Virus record (IMG/VR): IMGVR_UViG_3300042448_001659
Span: 1-36,390 of that record
Length of the DNA: 36,390 nucleotides
DNA from: a virus
Strand: one strand, 5' to 3'
Below, piece after piece: positions 23,901 to 30,023 of this stretch (positions are counted from its first letter, which is position 1; each line of letters begins with the position of its first letter). The translations under genes and the position numbers were made by a program. The notes beneath the pieces are model-generated. The model was not told the DNA's origin. It saw only the letters and a program-made list of their open reading frames with translations, and ran no database searches.

Positions 23901-24169
23901 TTGGAGAATCTAAACATACTTTAAGATTCACTGCTGATATCTACAACTTCACTAACTTTATTAGTAAAGAATTAGGTATTCAACAATTACCAACAACAAT
24001 GACTCCGCTTAACTTTGTTAGATTGGATACGGATGGTAAAACTCCTATCTACTCATTCCCTTATTTAGATGGTAGAAATAAAGTTCCATTCACCGAATCA
24101 TTCAGAGATAACGTAGGATTTGGTTCTCGTTACCAAATTCAATTAGGCGTTAGATATTTATTTAACTAA
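20909..24169 (+). CDS. TonB-dependent outer-membrane receptor (Oar-like)
   Basis: A complete protein of 1086 residues. A signal peptide ending VAKAQ is followed by a carboxypeptidase-regulatory-like domain (about 27-112, with ATVQAIHQPTGTKYTTST and VSFVGYKAE), a plug domain (about 120-245: NNVTLDGANFNNSFG, IEQIQVNVSPFDVKYGGFAG, GSINTVTRSG) and a large beta barrel ending with GSRYQIQLGVRYLFN, an aromatic-rich last strand. Such receptors import large substrates using TonB energy. It is intact, on the opposite strand to its neighbours, with its own promoter, leader and terminator. Codons look richer in C than in the neighbours, which would fit recent capture from a host. The family is secure; substrate and purpose in a phage are unknown. 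Confidence 0.93.
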   Translation: MKNLKKLMLLMVMFAFSFVAKAQETTSEIQGNVLAGKEAIAGATVQAIHQPTGTKYTTSTRADGRYNLPNVKIGGPYVVTVSFVGYKAETQNDITLLLGQTHKANFSLVEANTTLKEVVVTSGQNKVFNSSRNGSQEIINRRLIESVPNVNRSWKDLVKLVPSQNNLSFGGMSSQLNNVTLDGANFNNSFGLGDGTLGGQTGAQPISLDAIEQIQVNVSPFDVKYGGFAGGSINTVTRSGKNQAFGSVYQFFKNKDLQGYKVGDITMPEQPFTYDLKGFTAGGAIVKNKLFFFVNGEQEERMEPGTQWTASTPTSAPNGNSVSQAKAADLDALRQFLIDKYSYDPGAYQGYQYGSKSQRLTTKLDWTINSKNSFSFKYTMLRSSADIPPSNSQSVNASNGRRPSTTAMPFYGAGYTINNNADIFIGELNTRFSNNASNKLQIGYTKLRDFRGTLTSGNFPQVDILDGNGQPYTTFGYERFTYGNELNTDVVQVNNIFNLYKGKHEFTFGTQNSFKQYSNGFSPNYAGAFRFNSLADFYASAAGTKPAAVYDLSWSLTGDFPLVGPKNTELSLFAQDKFRVKDNLTITYGIRADYVSFADNFLYNPVVDTLSKFYNGVRLNTGLAPKASLQISPRIGFNWDVNNDQTLQVRGGTGLFQGPPPFVWISNQASNSGMALFGSITNATGYMFNPDINAYRPTPTPGLSRAYSLNVTDPNYKFPQVWKSTLAVDKKILGWTVTAEGTYIKNINATVFQNVALPSMGNITLSDGRTRFVKRSVYDATGTAQTAANPNIGNAIYMTNANIGYVLFGTLQVQRQFKNLAVNASYTRQTATDGTINGSTAFTMWGARPTATNPNNFEQGLSNNYLPHRVIASVNYGKELIKNTRTSIGLLYEASPNALQSSLSYTYAGDLNNDGFNGNDLMFVPADASQIKLVNASAVSGVADTRTQTELWNQLDAFISGNKYLNSRRGMMAERQALVLPWVHRLDLNFTQDVYIKVGESKHTLRFTADIYNFTNFISKELGIQQLPTTMTPLNFVRLDTDGKTPIYSFPYLDGRNKVPFTESFRDNVGFGSRYQIQLGVRYLFN

Positions 24170-24193
24170 TAATTGTTAGTATATAAAAAAGTT

Positions 24194-24225
24194 AAAACCC
24201 TCACTTTATGTGGGGGTTTACTTTT
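24194..24225 (+). terminator. Rho-independent terminator after the TonB receptor
   Basis: AAACCCTCAC (24195-24204) pairs with GTGGGGGTTT (24210-24219) around TTTAT, followed by ACTTTT. It lies 25 bases after the receptor stop. Confidence 0.75.
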
Positions 24226-24241
24226 GCTATAAAGATTATGG

Positions 24242-24251
24242 TTATATTTAT
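24242..24251 (+). promoter_or_regulatory. Possible promoter motif TTATATTTAT
   Basis: The plus strand reads TTATATTTAT between the receptor terminator and the microprotein gene, 62 bases upstream of its ATG. Without a -33 box it resembles the late-type motif. Confidence 0.3.
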
Positions 24252-24313
24252 TAAAACTCGGCGCCTGTTTTATAAAGTAAAGTTACCCTTTATTCATTTT
24301 AAACAGAAAGAAC

Positions 24314-24424
24314 ATGCAAAATGTATTAGATTTCGTTTTCAACTTTAGCTTCGTTGGTGGAGTTTTAGTTGGAGTAGTTTTGAGACCATATCTTATGAAA
24401 TTGGTGGCAAAATTAAAAAAGTAA
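24314..24424 (+). CDS. 36-residue single-pass membrane microprotein
   Basis: A short reading frame: MQNVLDFVFNFSFVGGVLVG, then VVLRPYLMKLVAKLKK and a TAA stop. The first 23 residues are hydrophobic with a GG/G pattern, the last dozen basic, so it should cross the inner membrane once with its C-terminus inside. It is bracketed by two strong terminators (24194-24225 and 24454-24479), so it forms its own transcription unit. The size and shape are those of small phage membrane proteins (holin-like or regulators). It is too short for homology to decide; the clean unit structure is the main support. Confidence 0.6.
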   Translation: MQNVLDFVFNFSFVGGVLVGVVLRPYLMKLVAKLKK

Positions 24425-24453
24425 AAAAAGTAGATTATTAGTACTAATCAAAG

Positions 24454-24479
24454 ACCCTCATAGAAATATGGGGGTTTTT
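24454..24479 (+). terminator. Rho-independent terminator after the microprotein
   Basis: ACCCTCATA (24454-24462) pairs with TATGGGGGT (24467-24475) around a GAAA tetraloop, followed by TTTTT. It shares its CCCTCA/TGGGGG arms with the terminator at 24194. Confidence 0.85.
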
Positions 24480-24480
24480 A

Positions 24481-24512
24481 TTTGGTATATTAGATATTAT
24501 TTCGTATCTTTG
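24481..24512 (+). promoter_or_regulatory. Bacteroidota-type promoter for 24528-24926
   Basis: Plus strand: TTTG (24481-24484), 20-base spacer, TATCTTTG (24505-24512), exact boxes; the -33 box touches the preceding terminator's T run. The ATG follows 15 bases after the -7 box. Confidence 0.75.
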
Positions 24513-24527
24513 TAAAAATAAATTAAT

Positions 24528-24926
24528 ATGACTAGTCAAGAATATACACAATGGTTGAAAGGATTTTTAGATGCAGTAGACAACTACTCTATTACTAAAA
24601 AACAATTTGATACAATTAGAGAGAAATTAAAAGAAGTAGAAGATACTCCCATCGGCTTTCCTATTGGTAATGGTGGATTTGGTACACCTAATTGGGGTGG
24701 TACTATAACATACCCATCAACAACACCATATAGTATTCCTTTAACTGGAACTATTACAGCAGGTGGTACAATTACTACATCAAACTATCCAAGCGGAAGT
24801 ACAGTCACCTATACAACAGGAAATGGTAATAGTGGAGCATATACGCTAACAGGAAATACTACAACTACATCGGCTGTATTTGTGAATCAAAGTAGTGAGG
24901 ATGATGAAAAATTATTATTGGATTAA
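24528..24926 (+). CDS. Small protein: helical head plus Thr/Gly-rich beta tail
   Basis: A protein of 132 residues. The first 40 (MTSQEYTQWLKGFLDAVDNY, then a second helix) match a short helical motif (YxxWLKGFLDAV) seen at the start of many unrelated small phage proteins. From residue 45 it is low in charge and rich in Gly, Thr, Ser and Tyr with repeating strands (ITYPSTTPYSIPLTGTITAG), ending with an acidic tail (SSEDDEKLLLD). It is on the plus strand next to the receptor unit with its own exact promoter. Its TAA overlaps the stop of the convergent gene in a shared TTAA. Function unknown. Confidence 0.65.
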   Translation: MTSQEYTQWLKGFLDAVDNYSITKKQFDTIREKLKEVEDTPIGFPIGNGGFGTPNWGGTITYPSTTPYSIPLTGTITAGGTITTSNYPSGSTVTYTTGNGNSGAYTLTGNTTTTSAVFVNQSSEDDEKLLLD

Positions 24927-25291
24927 ACGTATCTAGCCGTTCCAAAAGAAGTATCCATACCATCTAAAGGTATGTTTGTATTATAACTACGAGTTGAATT
25001 ACCACCAACATAATCAATAGCATCTTTAATTGATTTGAATCTTTTAGGAGGAAATGTGGTATTTGATTCACCACCACTAGCAATCATAGTTTTATCGGCT
25101 TTGTTATAGTAGATAGTTCCACCAAACTTACCCAATACCATAACATTATATTTTACATAATCTCCGGCACTACCTTGCTTTACTAATTTAGTATTTTGAT
25201 ATGAAGTTCTAACACCGCCAGCATCCCTTTGTTTGAATGTAAATTTATCTACATTACTTTCACCCTCCATTATCTTTACTATACTAATCAT
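24923..25291 (-). CDS. Small basic hypothetical protein
   Basis: A protein of 122 residues, beta-rich at first (FTFKQRDAGGVRTSYQNTKL), with a Gly-rich strand region and a helix SIKDAIDYVGG, then a flexible tail. It could start at 25291 or at the ATG at 25270. No signal or membrane segment. An ATATTTAT-like motif (25298-25306) lies seven bases upstream of the first ATG. The convergent gene shares the last four bases (24923-24926), leaving no space for a terminator between the two. Function unknown. Confidence 0.5.
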   Translation of the reverse strand: MISIVKIMEGESNVDKFTFKQRDAGGVRTSYQNTKLVKQGSAGDYVKYNVMVLGKFGGTIYYNKADKTMIASGGESNTTFPPKRFKSIKDAIDYVGGNSTRSYNTNIPLDGMDTSFGTARYV

Positions 25292-25297
25292 ATAGTA

Positions 25298-25306
25298 ATA
25301 AATATT
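25298..25306 (-). promoter_or_regulatory. Possible late promoter motif ATATTTAT
   Basis: The minus strand reads AATATTTAT just upstream of 24923-25291, in the gap after the zinc-ribbon gene. No -33 TTTG. Confidence 0.25.
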
Positions 25307-25307
25307 G

Positions 25308-25580
25308 TTATTTTAGGTTATCGTATTTTTTCTTATTACTATCGCTTTGCCACTTCATCTCAACAGCTACCCATTTACCTCTAGGACAAGCACCAATAAC
25401 AGGCGAATATACTTTAGCTTTAAGTGCACATCCACACTCACCACAATGAATAATCGGAGTAGTTCTTTTAGAATCACAAGTATCACATATCTCCATTCTA
25501 GCAGCTGCCAAATCAGATTGCGCATCATTTGGGTTAAACATTATACCCCAAGCTCTGAATATTTCTTCTATCTTATTCAT
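25308..25580 (-). CDS. Zinc-ribbon protein
   Basis: A protein of 90 residues with two Cys pairs: CDTCDSKR and, 11 residues later, CGECGCALKAKV, followed by a further Cys before PRGKW. The spacing C-x2-C ... C-x2-C-x-C suits a zinc ribbon. I recall short proteins with this CxxC/CGC/CPxGKW layout in T4-like phages, without known function. The N-terminal 30 residues are helical. It lies next to the array of small paralogues but is not one of them. Zinc binding is likely; a role in transcription or DNA binding is a guess. Confidence 0.65.
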   Translation of the reverse strand: MNKIEEIFRAWGIMFNPNDAQSDLAAARMEICDTCDSKRTTPIIHCGECGCALKAKVYSPVIGACPRGKWVAVEMKWQSDSNKKKYDNLK

Positions 25581-25601
25581 AAAACTATTAATTTATTATA
25601 A

Positions 25602-25913
25602 TTATAAGGTATTTAAATAATGTGTTAGAGATTCACCAAACAATTCCATATCTTCCAATACAGTATGATAAATAACATCCTCAATTATATTAGAAGGTCT
25701 TATATCATCTTCTACCAATGATATTTGATATGCGGTTTCAAATTCTATTTCAGAAACAATTGGTTCTCTTAATATAGCCATTGTTACACTCTTTTTGGTA
25801 TTAGCATTAAACGCCTGTAATGCATAACACTCTTTCATTTCTTCTACTCTACCAATTTGCCAATCTCCAAAGTATTGATTCTTAATCTTCTTATAGTTCT
25901 TTATTACTAACAT
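25602..25913 (-). CDS. Array paralogue (MLxIxN family), most downstream member
   Basis: A protein of 103 residues. It begins MLVIKNYKKIKNQYFGDWQI, the array signature: Met, hydrophobic, x, Ile, x, Asn, then a GDW turn. The closest match I see is to the member at 29353 (NDTYFGDWQV). The middle has LREPIVSEI and the C-terminal helix carries ESLTHYLNTL. It is the last member in transcription order. One base separates it from the next gene upstream. Function unknown, as for all members. Confidence 0.6.
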   Translation of the reverse strand: MLVIKNYKKIKNQYFGDWQIGRVEEMKECYALQAFNANTKKSVTMAILREPIVSEIEFETAYQISLVEDDIRPSNIIEDVIYHTVLEDMELFGESLTHYLNTL

Positions 25914-25914
25914 A

Positions 25915-26220
25915 TTACACCTTAACCTTTAAATTGTGTCTAACTACTACATCCACTATTGCATCATAAACTGAATTAACATTTTCTAATTCTTTTTTAT
26001 TCAACCAATATTCCGATACACCACATAACATTAAATACTCATCTTTATGCGGATGGTCTTGTTGTGGCGGACTAATTCTACTTAATGTTATTCTATAATA
26101 TTCATTAGAAGGCAAAGTGGGATAGTAGTATATTATTTCATAATACAATTCTAATTCTCCAATATCTATTTGACTTCTAAATAATCTAGTCAACTTATCC
26201 CAATTCTTTATTGTTATCAT
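25915..26220 (-). CDS. Array paralogue (MLxIxN family)
   Basis: A protein of 101 residues starting MITIKNWDKLTRLFRSQIDI. The N-terminal strand and the following turn keep the family pattern, but the GW turn is lost (QIDIG). The middle has paired Tyr strands (YYEIIYYYP), a short ISPPQQDHP insert and a C-terminal helix (VYDAIVDVVVRHNLKV). Very diverged from the others; membership rests on the start, size, place and strand order. Confidence 0.55.
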   Translation of the reverse strand: MITIKNWDKLTRLFRSQIDIGELELYYEIIYYYPTLPSNEYYRITLSRISPPQQDHPHKDEYLMLCGVSEYWLNKKELENVNSVYDAIVDVVVRHNLKVKV

Positions 26221-26222
26221 AA

Positions 26223-26528
26223 TTAAAAAGGTAAAGGATATTCATCATCAATAACCGATTCTATAAAATTATAGAAGGCGCTTTTATTCAAATGGTTAGG
26301 AGCTAATTGAAATTCCTTCTTCCATTGGTCTTTCATATCTTGAAGATATACTTTATGAAACCCACCGGGTTCGGCTTCTCTATGTACCAAAACATATACT
26401 CTCTTTCCCTCTACTCTATGTTCAAATTCAAAAGAATAAAATGCACTATCTTCCATAGCAAACTTCATATCCCATCCAAAGAATACTCCGTAATTCATAT
26501 CACTATTATAATTTTTTATTGTAATCAT
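26223..26528 (-). CDS. Array paralogue (MLxIxN family)
   Basis: A protein of 101 residues starting MITIKNYNSDMNYGVFFGWD. The FFGWD turn matches the GW position of other members (DGWEV, GGWVV). Next come strands with FYSFEFEHRVEGKRVYVLVH and a helix near the end (SAFYNFIESVIDD). Its start overlaps the end of the next upstream gene by 23 bases, so the genes are tightly packed. Function unknown. Confidence 0.58.
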   Translation of the reverse strand: MITIKNYNSDMNYGVFFGWDMKFAMEDSAFYSFEFEHRVEGKRVYVLVHREAEPGGFHKVYLQDMKDQWKKEFQLAPNHLNKSAFYNFIESVIDDEYPLPF

Positions 26529-27009
26529 CTATCTGTTGTTGTAAAGTTTGTAATGCTTGTATTGCTGCAGTTTGAATATTATTTGTTATTGATATTGAGC
26601 CACTCTTATATGTAAAATTAGTACCAGCGTTTTGGACTTGATTAATAATTCCCGTAGTACCACCATTAATATTTGTAGTTGCTTTCTTTACATACGATTG
26701 TGCTTCTTCTAATATATCATCAACTAACATTTCATATTGCTCTCTAAATTTTTGTAAAGTATCAATATTGGTTTTTGTTAAATGTGATTTAGCTAATAGA
26801 AGTTGGGTTACACTATCTTTAATACGAAATGTAATTACACCTTTAACTGGAGTTGCCGTTAATTCAATATCCCACTTTGGTTTATAAACTTGATTCAAAT
26901 TCAATATAGTTGCATAGTAAACTTCTTCATTGGCATTATGCATTGGATTAACAATAGAGTAACCTTTGTAAGTAAAGCCCGATATTTTCTCCCATCCTTT
27001 AATCTTCAT
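26506..27009 (-). CDS. Longer array paralogue with C-terminal extension
   Basis: A protein of 167 residues, starting MKIKGWEKISGFTYKGYSIV. The first 105 residues follow the array plan (start strand, Gly turn, strands such as VYYATILNLNQVY, IELTATPVKGVITFRI). A C-terminal extension of about 60 residues has a helix, a Thr/Gly/Asn-rich link and a final Gln-rich helix (AAIQALQTLQQQIDDYNKKL). A host-type promoter (27029-27060) lies 20 bases upstream of the ATG, so transcription restarts here inside the array. The extension could be an oligomerisation or linker segment. Confidence 0.58.
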   Translation of the reverse strand: MKIKGWEKISGFTYKGYSIVNPMHNANEEVYYATILNLNQVYKPKWDIELTATPVKGVITFRIKDSVTQLLLAKSHLTKTNIDTLQKFREQYEMLVDDILEEAQSYVKKATTNINGGTTGIINQVQNAGTNFTYKSGSISITNNIQTAAIQALQTLQQQIDDYNKKL

Positions 27010-27028
27010 TACGAAATTGTTTTATCAG

Positions 27029-27060
27029 TAAAGGTACGAAATTTTCCGCACTTTACCAAA
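27029..27060 (-). promoter_or_regulatory. Bacteroidota-type promoter inside the paralogue array
   Basis: Minus strand: TTTG (27060-27057), 20-base spacer, TACCTTTA (27036-27029), 20 bases from the ATG at 27009. Confidence 0.65.
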
Positions 27061-27065
27061 TCTAA

Positions 27066-27377
27066 TTAAATTGATTCCTTAAGAGCCGAACCAAAAGTAT
27101 TCATCGCATTCTGCCAATCTTCAAACCATTTTGCTGTTATCAAATGTTGAGATTTTATTCCGGGATAATTTAATGTATATACCCATTCACTATTTTGCCT
27201 ATCCCAATGACCAATCTTACTTACCTCAATCCAAAGGACTCTAACATTAGGAGTTCGGGTATCTTCGAATTGGAAACGATAGTTAGTATCTGTTTCGTGG
27301 GCATATCTAAATACAAATATACCATTCCAAAATTGAGTACCAACTAATCTATCCGTATTTTTTATCTTCAATATCAT
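27066..27377 (-). CDS. Array paralogue (MLxIxN family)
   Basis: A protein of 103 residues starting MILKIKNTDRLVGTQFWNGI. It has the array's start strand and a WNG turn in place of GW, then FRYAHETDTNYRFQFED, a strand with VRVLWIEVSKIG, a Tyr/Trp strand and a last helix (WFEDWQNAMNTFGSALKE). It overlaps the next upstream gene by one base (TAATG). Function unknown. Confidence 0.6.
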   Translation of the reverse strand: MILKIKNTDRLVGTQFWNGIFVFRYAHETDTNYRFQFEDTRTPNVRVLWIEVSKIGHWDRQNSEWVYTLNYPGIKSQHLITAKWFEDWQNAMNTFGSALKESI

Positions 27378-27943
27378 TATCTAAATTTTTCGTTAAACAT
27401 ATAAGCTATTTCATATAGTAATCTATTTGGGTCTTTACATACACCTACATCCATAATCTCTGTTCTACCTTCACAATAAACACTAACTCTATGAGAATCG
27501 TACATAGTATCATATATGTAAAATGTAACACTCTTTGTCATACCACCAGTTTGTAATGCGAATTCGTATCCATTTGATGTGTGGAATGCATGAACCACAA
27601 TCCATCTTCTACCAAATACCATAGTAGCCATACCAGCTATTCTATCCCAATTTTGTATCACTAATGGTTTACCTATATGATTGAGAGGTGGCACATTTAA
27701 TGATGAAGTACTAAAGGCTGTTGGCATTGCCGGCGGTGGTGGTGGTATAGATTGAAAGGATGGAATTGGCGCCTGTTTAGCTTTCTTCTTTTTACTAAAG
27801 TATTCTCTCCATATCCACCCAATAGCAGTATTATCCCAAAATATTCTTCGCATAGTATCACCATCGGTAACGATAATACCATATACCCATAATCCCAAAA
27901 CACCGCTCATTACCATAGCGAATACAATTTCTCCAAAACTCAT
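27377..27943 (-). CDS. Array paralogue fused to a membrane anchor
   Basis: A protein of 188 residues with a distinct design. A transmembrane helix at the N-terminus (about residues 3-26, FAMVMSGVLGLWVYGIIV) is followed by a basic stretch (FSKKKKAKQ), a proline-rich linker with PPPPPA, and from about residue 91 a full array domain: LVIQNWDRIAGMATMVFGRR, strands such as FALQTGGMTKSVTFYIYD and a C-terminal helix. This places at least one member at the inner membrane with its array domain in the cytoplasm (basic flank rule). It is useful as a clue to where the family works. Confidence 0.68.
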   Translation of the reverse strand: MSFGEIVFAMVMSGVLGLWVYGIIVTDGDTMRRIFWDNTAIGWIWREYFSKKKKAKQAPIPSFQSIPPPPPAMPTAFSTSSLNVPPLNHIGKPLVIQNWDRIAGMATMVFGRRWIVVHAFHTSNGYEFALQTGGMTKSVTFYIYDTMYDSHRVSVYCEGRTEIMDVGVCKDPNRLLYEIAYMFNEKFR

Positions 27944-27944
27944 A

Positions 27945-28268
27945 TTATTTTAATTTTAACATATAATCAATTAATTCAACCAATACCCCTGCTCCTACTT
28001 TAAAATCCGATACACTCAACATTTTTCGTATTGGTATTTGATGTGCCGGGTCTGGGTCATTGTACCACCACCATAATTCATATTGGGAATACCCTTCTGA
28101 ATTCATAGGAGTTCTCTCAATATTAATTCTATTTAAAGGTTTACCATCCGGTGTGGTTGGGTATATCCGATATTGCGTTTCCGTTTCCTCAATACCACCA
28201 ACAAACCATTTTTTACTATTAGGTCCTTTACCAATTAAGTTTCTATGAAAGTTTTCTATTGTTAGCAT
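27945..28268 (-). CDS. Array paralogue (MLxIxN family)
   Basis: A protein of 107 residues starting MLTIENFHRNLIGKGPNSKK. It has a longer loop after the start strand, then WFVGGIEE, a YRIYPTTPDG strand, INIERTPMN (the I-x-R position shared with other members), YELWWWYND and a C-terminal helix (AGVLVELIDYMLKLK). It follows the upstream gene by one base. Function unknown. Confidence 0.6.
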   Translation of the reverse strand: MLTIENFHRNLIGKGPNSKKWFVGGIEETETQYRIYPTTPDGKPLNRINIERTPMNSEGYSQYELWWWYNDPDPAHQIPIRKMLSVSDFKVGAGVLVELIDYMLKLK

Positions 28269-28269
28269 A

Positions 28270-28608
28270 TTATTTAGTTACTTCGTTTTCCCACCACCAT
28301 TGTGCTTTAGCTAATACTTTAGATATCTCTGATGCCAATCCATCTTTAGTTTTAACATCATCAATAGTAATGAATCGTCTGGTTACCAAATGTAATCCCA
28401 TCACAAATATTTGATACTCTCCTTTATTTACATCTCTACCCAATCTTACTTCCCTTTCTTTATTATATCCCTCACCATCACCTATTGGACCGAAGTGGAA
28501 AGAATAGAATTGTTCACCTAACTTATTGTGTGTTTCGGTTATCCTTTTCAATCCTCTATTATGGCAGAAGTTTAACTCTAATTCCTTTATGTTCTTTATT
28601 GTAAGCAT
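28270..28608 (-). CDS. Array paralogue (MLxIxN family)
   Basis: A protein of 112 residues starting MLTIKNIKELELNFCHNRGL. After the start strand there is FYSFHFGPIGDG, a charged strand with EVRLGRD, then KGEYQIFVMGLHLVTRRF and a helix (GLASEISKVLAKAQWWWENE). The order of strands and helix matches the others. The end of this gene is one base from the next start. Function unknown. Confidence 0.6.
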   Translation of the reverse strand: MLTIKNIKELELNFCHNRGLKRITETHNKLGEQFYSFHFGPIGDGEGYNKEREVRLGRDVNKGEYQIFVMGLHLVTRRFITIDDVKTKDGLASEISKVLAKAQWWWENEVTK

Positions 28609-28609
28609 T

Positions 28610-28927
28610 TTATAAATTTTCTTTGTTTACTAATATGTATTCCAATTTGGCTATCATATTATCTTTATCCGCCAACCAATCTGCGGTAGCACATACATCG
28701 GTTCGTTGTGAATTGTATATAAAAAAATATACCAACTTATCACTATGTGTATGGCCGGTTCTCTCCAACATAATTGTACAATGTTTGGGTGTAAAACTCC
28801 ACACATCATCCTTAACCAATTCAATTATATAGGTATCGTTGTGGTTACCTTCGTATATTAGTTTTACTTCCCACCCATCCCATATACCTTGCCCTTGTAA
28901 TTTCAATATGTTCTTAATTGTTAGCAT
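28610..28927 (-). CDS. Array paralogue (MLxIxN family), subfamily A
   Basis: A protein of 105 residues starting MLTIKNILKLQGQGIWDGWE. It shares with the member at 29687 the blocks YFFIYNSQRTDVCATADW (there YFFNYNGEQTDVCVTGEW) and a closing helix (MIAKLEYIL against FISQLKYII). This is the clearest pair in the array and shows that members are true homologues. A gap of 78 bases lies upstream, the largest in the array, without a recognisable promoter. Function unknown. Confidence 0.68.
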   Translation of the reverse strand: MLTIKNILKLQGQGIWDGWEVKLIYEGNHNDTYIIELVKDDVWSFTPKHCTIMLERTGHTHSDKLVYFFIYNSQRTDVCATADWLADKDNMIAKLEYILVNKENL

Positions 28928-29005
28928 ATAATTCAGTTCATCTATATCATCAACTCCACATCGGGTCGAATTTAAGATTTTTTTAGGTTTTGTTTTGATT
29001 GATAG

Positions 29006-29350
29006 TTATTTCTTTCGTTTGTAGTATTCATCATTAATTCTATATAATAGCAATCCAAAGAATGCATCCTTCTTACCAATTGATTCCTTACTCAGTTCGG
29101 TTTGGTATATTATCGTAGTCCATTCATCATACACTATCGTTATGTGATACTTCCCCAACGCATTTACATTTCTATCTATAAGAACGCCGGCTCTATCATC
29201 CAACATCACACCAATATTATCCATTTTAGCAAATACAATCTTATAATAATTCTCTCCCCTTTCTACGTTTTGTTTTTCACAGGCCTCTAATATCTTCCAA
29301 TCATTCATTCCGGTCCCATTCAAATCTCCTATGTTGTTTATCGTTAGCAT
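29006..29350 (-). CDS. Array paralogue (MLxIxN family), subfamily B
   Basis: A protein of 114 residues starting MLTINNIGDLNGTGMNDWKI. The second half has KYHITIVYDEWTTIIYQ, then KKDAFFGLLLYRINDEYYKR. The members at 29353 and 30024 have a similar Y-strand, IY/IW and K-helix with NxEY in the same order, which defines a second subfamily. The gap to the upstream neighbour is two bases. Function unknown. Confidence 0.65.
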   Translation of the reverse strand: MLTINNIGDLNGTGMNDWKILEACEKQNVERGENYYKIVFAKMDNIGVMLDDRAGVLIDRNVNALGKYHITIVYDEWTTIIYQTELSKESIGKKDAFFGLLLYRINDEYYKRKK

Positions 29351-29352
29351 TG

Positions 29353-29685
29353 TTATTGTTTTTTTCGTAATGTATATTCCGCATTAACATACCCCATCAT
29401 ATTCTTTAAGAAGTGTCCCTTATCCATAATCACTCTCTTAGAAAACGCACCTTCGTATATTCTATTATCAAAACTATCATAACAAACATACACATGGTAT
29501 TGTTTCGTTAGTGGGTTTATGTTTCTCCAAATCAAAATAGCGGCGCCATCATTTCCTTTACCTAATGAAATCGAATAGTGTTCCGTTGGTAACCACTTCT
29601 TCGGCCTACTAGCTTTAGCTTCAGCCACTTGCCAATCACCAAAATAGGTATCGTTCAGTTTTTCTATGTTCTCTATCTTTAGCAT
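29353..29685 (-). CDS. Array paralogue (MLxIxN family), subfamily B
   Basis: A protein of 110 residues starting MLKIENIEKLNDTYFGDWQV. Compared with the member at 29006 it keeps QYHVYVCYDSFDNRIYEG and a helix FLKNMMGYVNAEYTLRKK at the end. Its start also closely resembles the member at 25602 (QYFGDWQI), so the array's order does not simply follow its duplication history. Function unknown. Confidence 0.65.
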   Translation of the reverse strand: MLKIENIEKLNDTYFGDWQVAEAKASRPKKWLPTEHYSISLGKGNDGAAILIWRNINPLTKQYHVYVCYDSFDNRIYEGAFSKRVIMDKGHFLKNMMGYVNAEYTLRKKQ

Positions 29686-29686
29686 T

Positions 29687-30022
29687 CTATCGTTTGTTAT
29701 GGTATTCGTTAATAATGTATTTCAATTGGGATATGAAGTTTTCGGGATTCTTTATCCACTCCCCAGTAACGCACACATCGGTTTGTTCTCCATTGTAGTT
29801 AAAGAAGTAAGCCGTAGTATCGGGCTTGAACATATTCCTTTGTAGTTCACCAATTCGGTTAATGGATATCGTACATCTATCAATTGTATTTCCCAACGGA
29901 CCCATACAGTGGATATCGAACATATATTTGTTTTGTGTAGGGTGGCAATTCATATCCCTAACTACCCAACCTCCAAATATCCTTCTACCAGCCAGCTTAG
30001 TTACATTTTGTATTGTTAGCAT
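29687..30022 (-). CDS. Array paralogue (MLxIxN family), subfamily A
   Basis: A protein of 111 residues starting MLTIQNVTKLAGRRIFGGWV. It is paired with the member at 28610 by the YFFNYNGEQTDVCVTGEW block and the C-terminal helix. Both have the ISINR/IMLER strand in the middle. Two subfamily B genes sit between the two subfamily A genes, so the types alternate. Function unknown. Confidence 0.68.
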   Translation of the reverse strand: MLTIQNVTKLAGRRIFGGWVVRDMNCHPTQNKYMFDIHCMGPLGNTIDRCTISINRIGELQRNMFKPDTTAYFFNYNGEQTDVCVTGEWIKNPENFISQLKYIINEYHNKR

Positions 30023-30023
30023 A

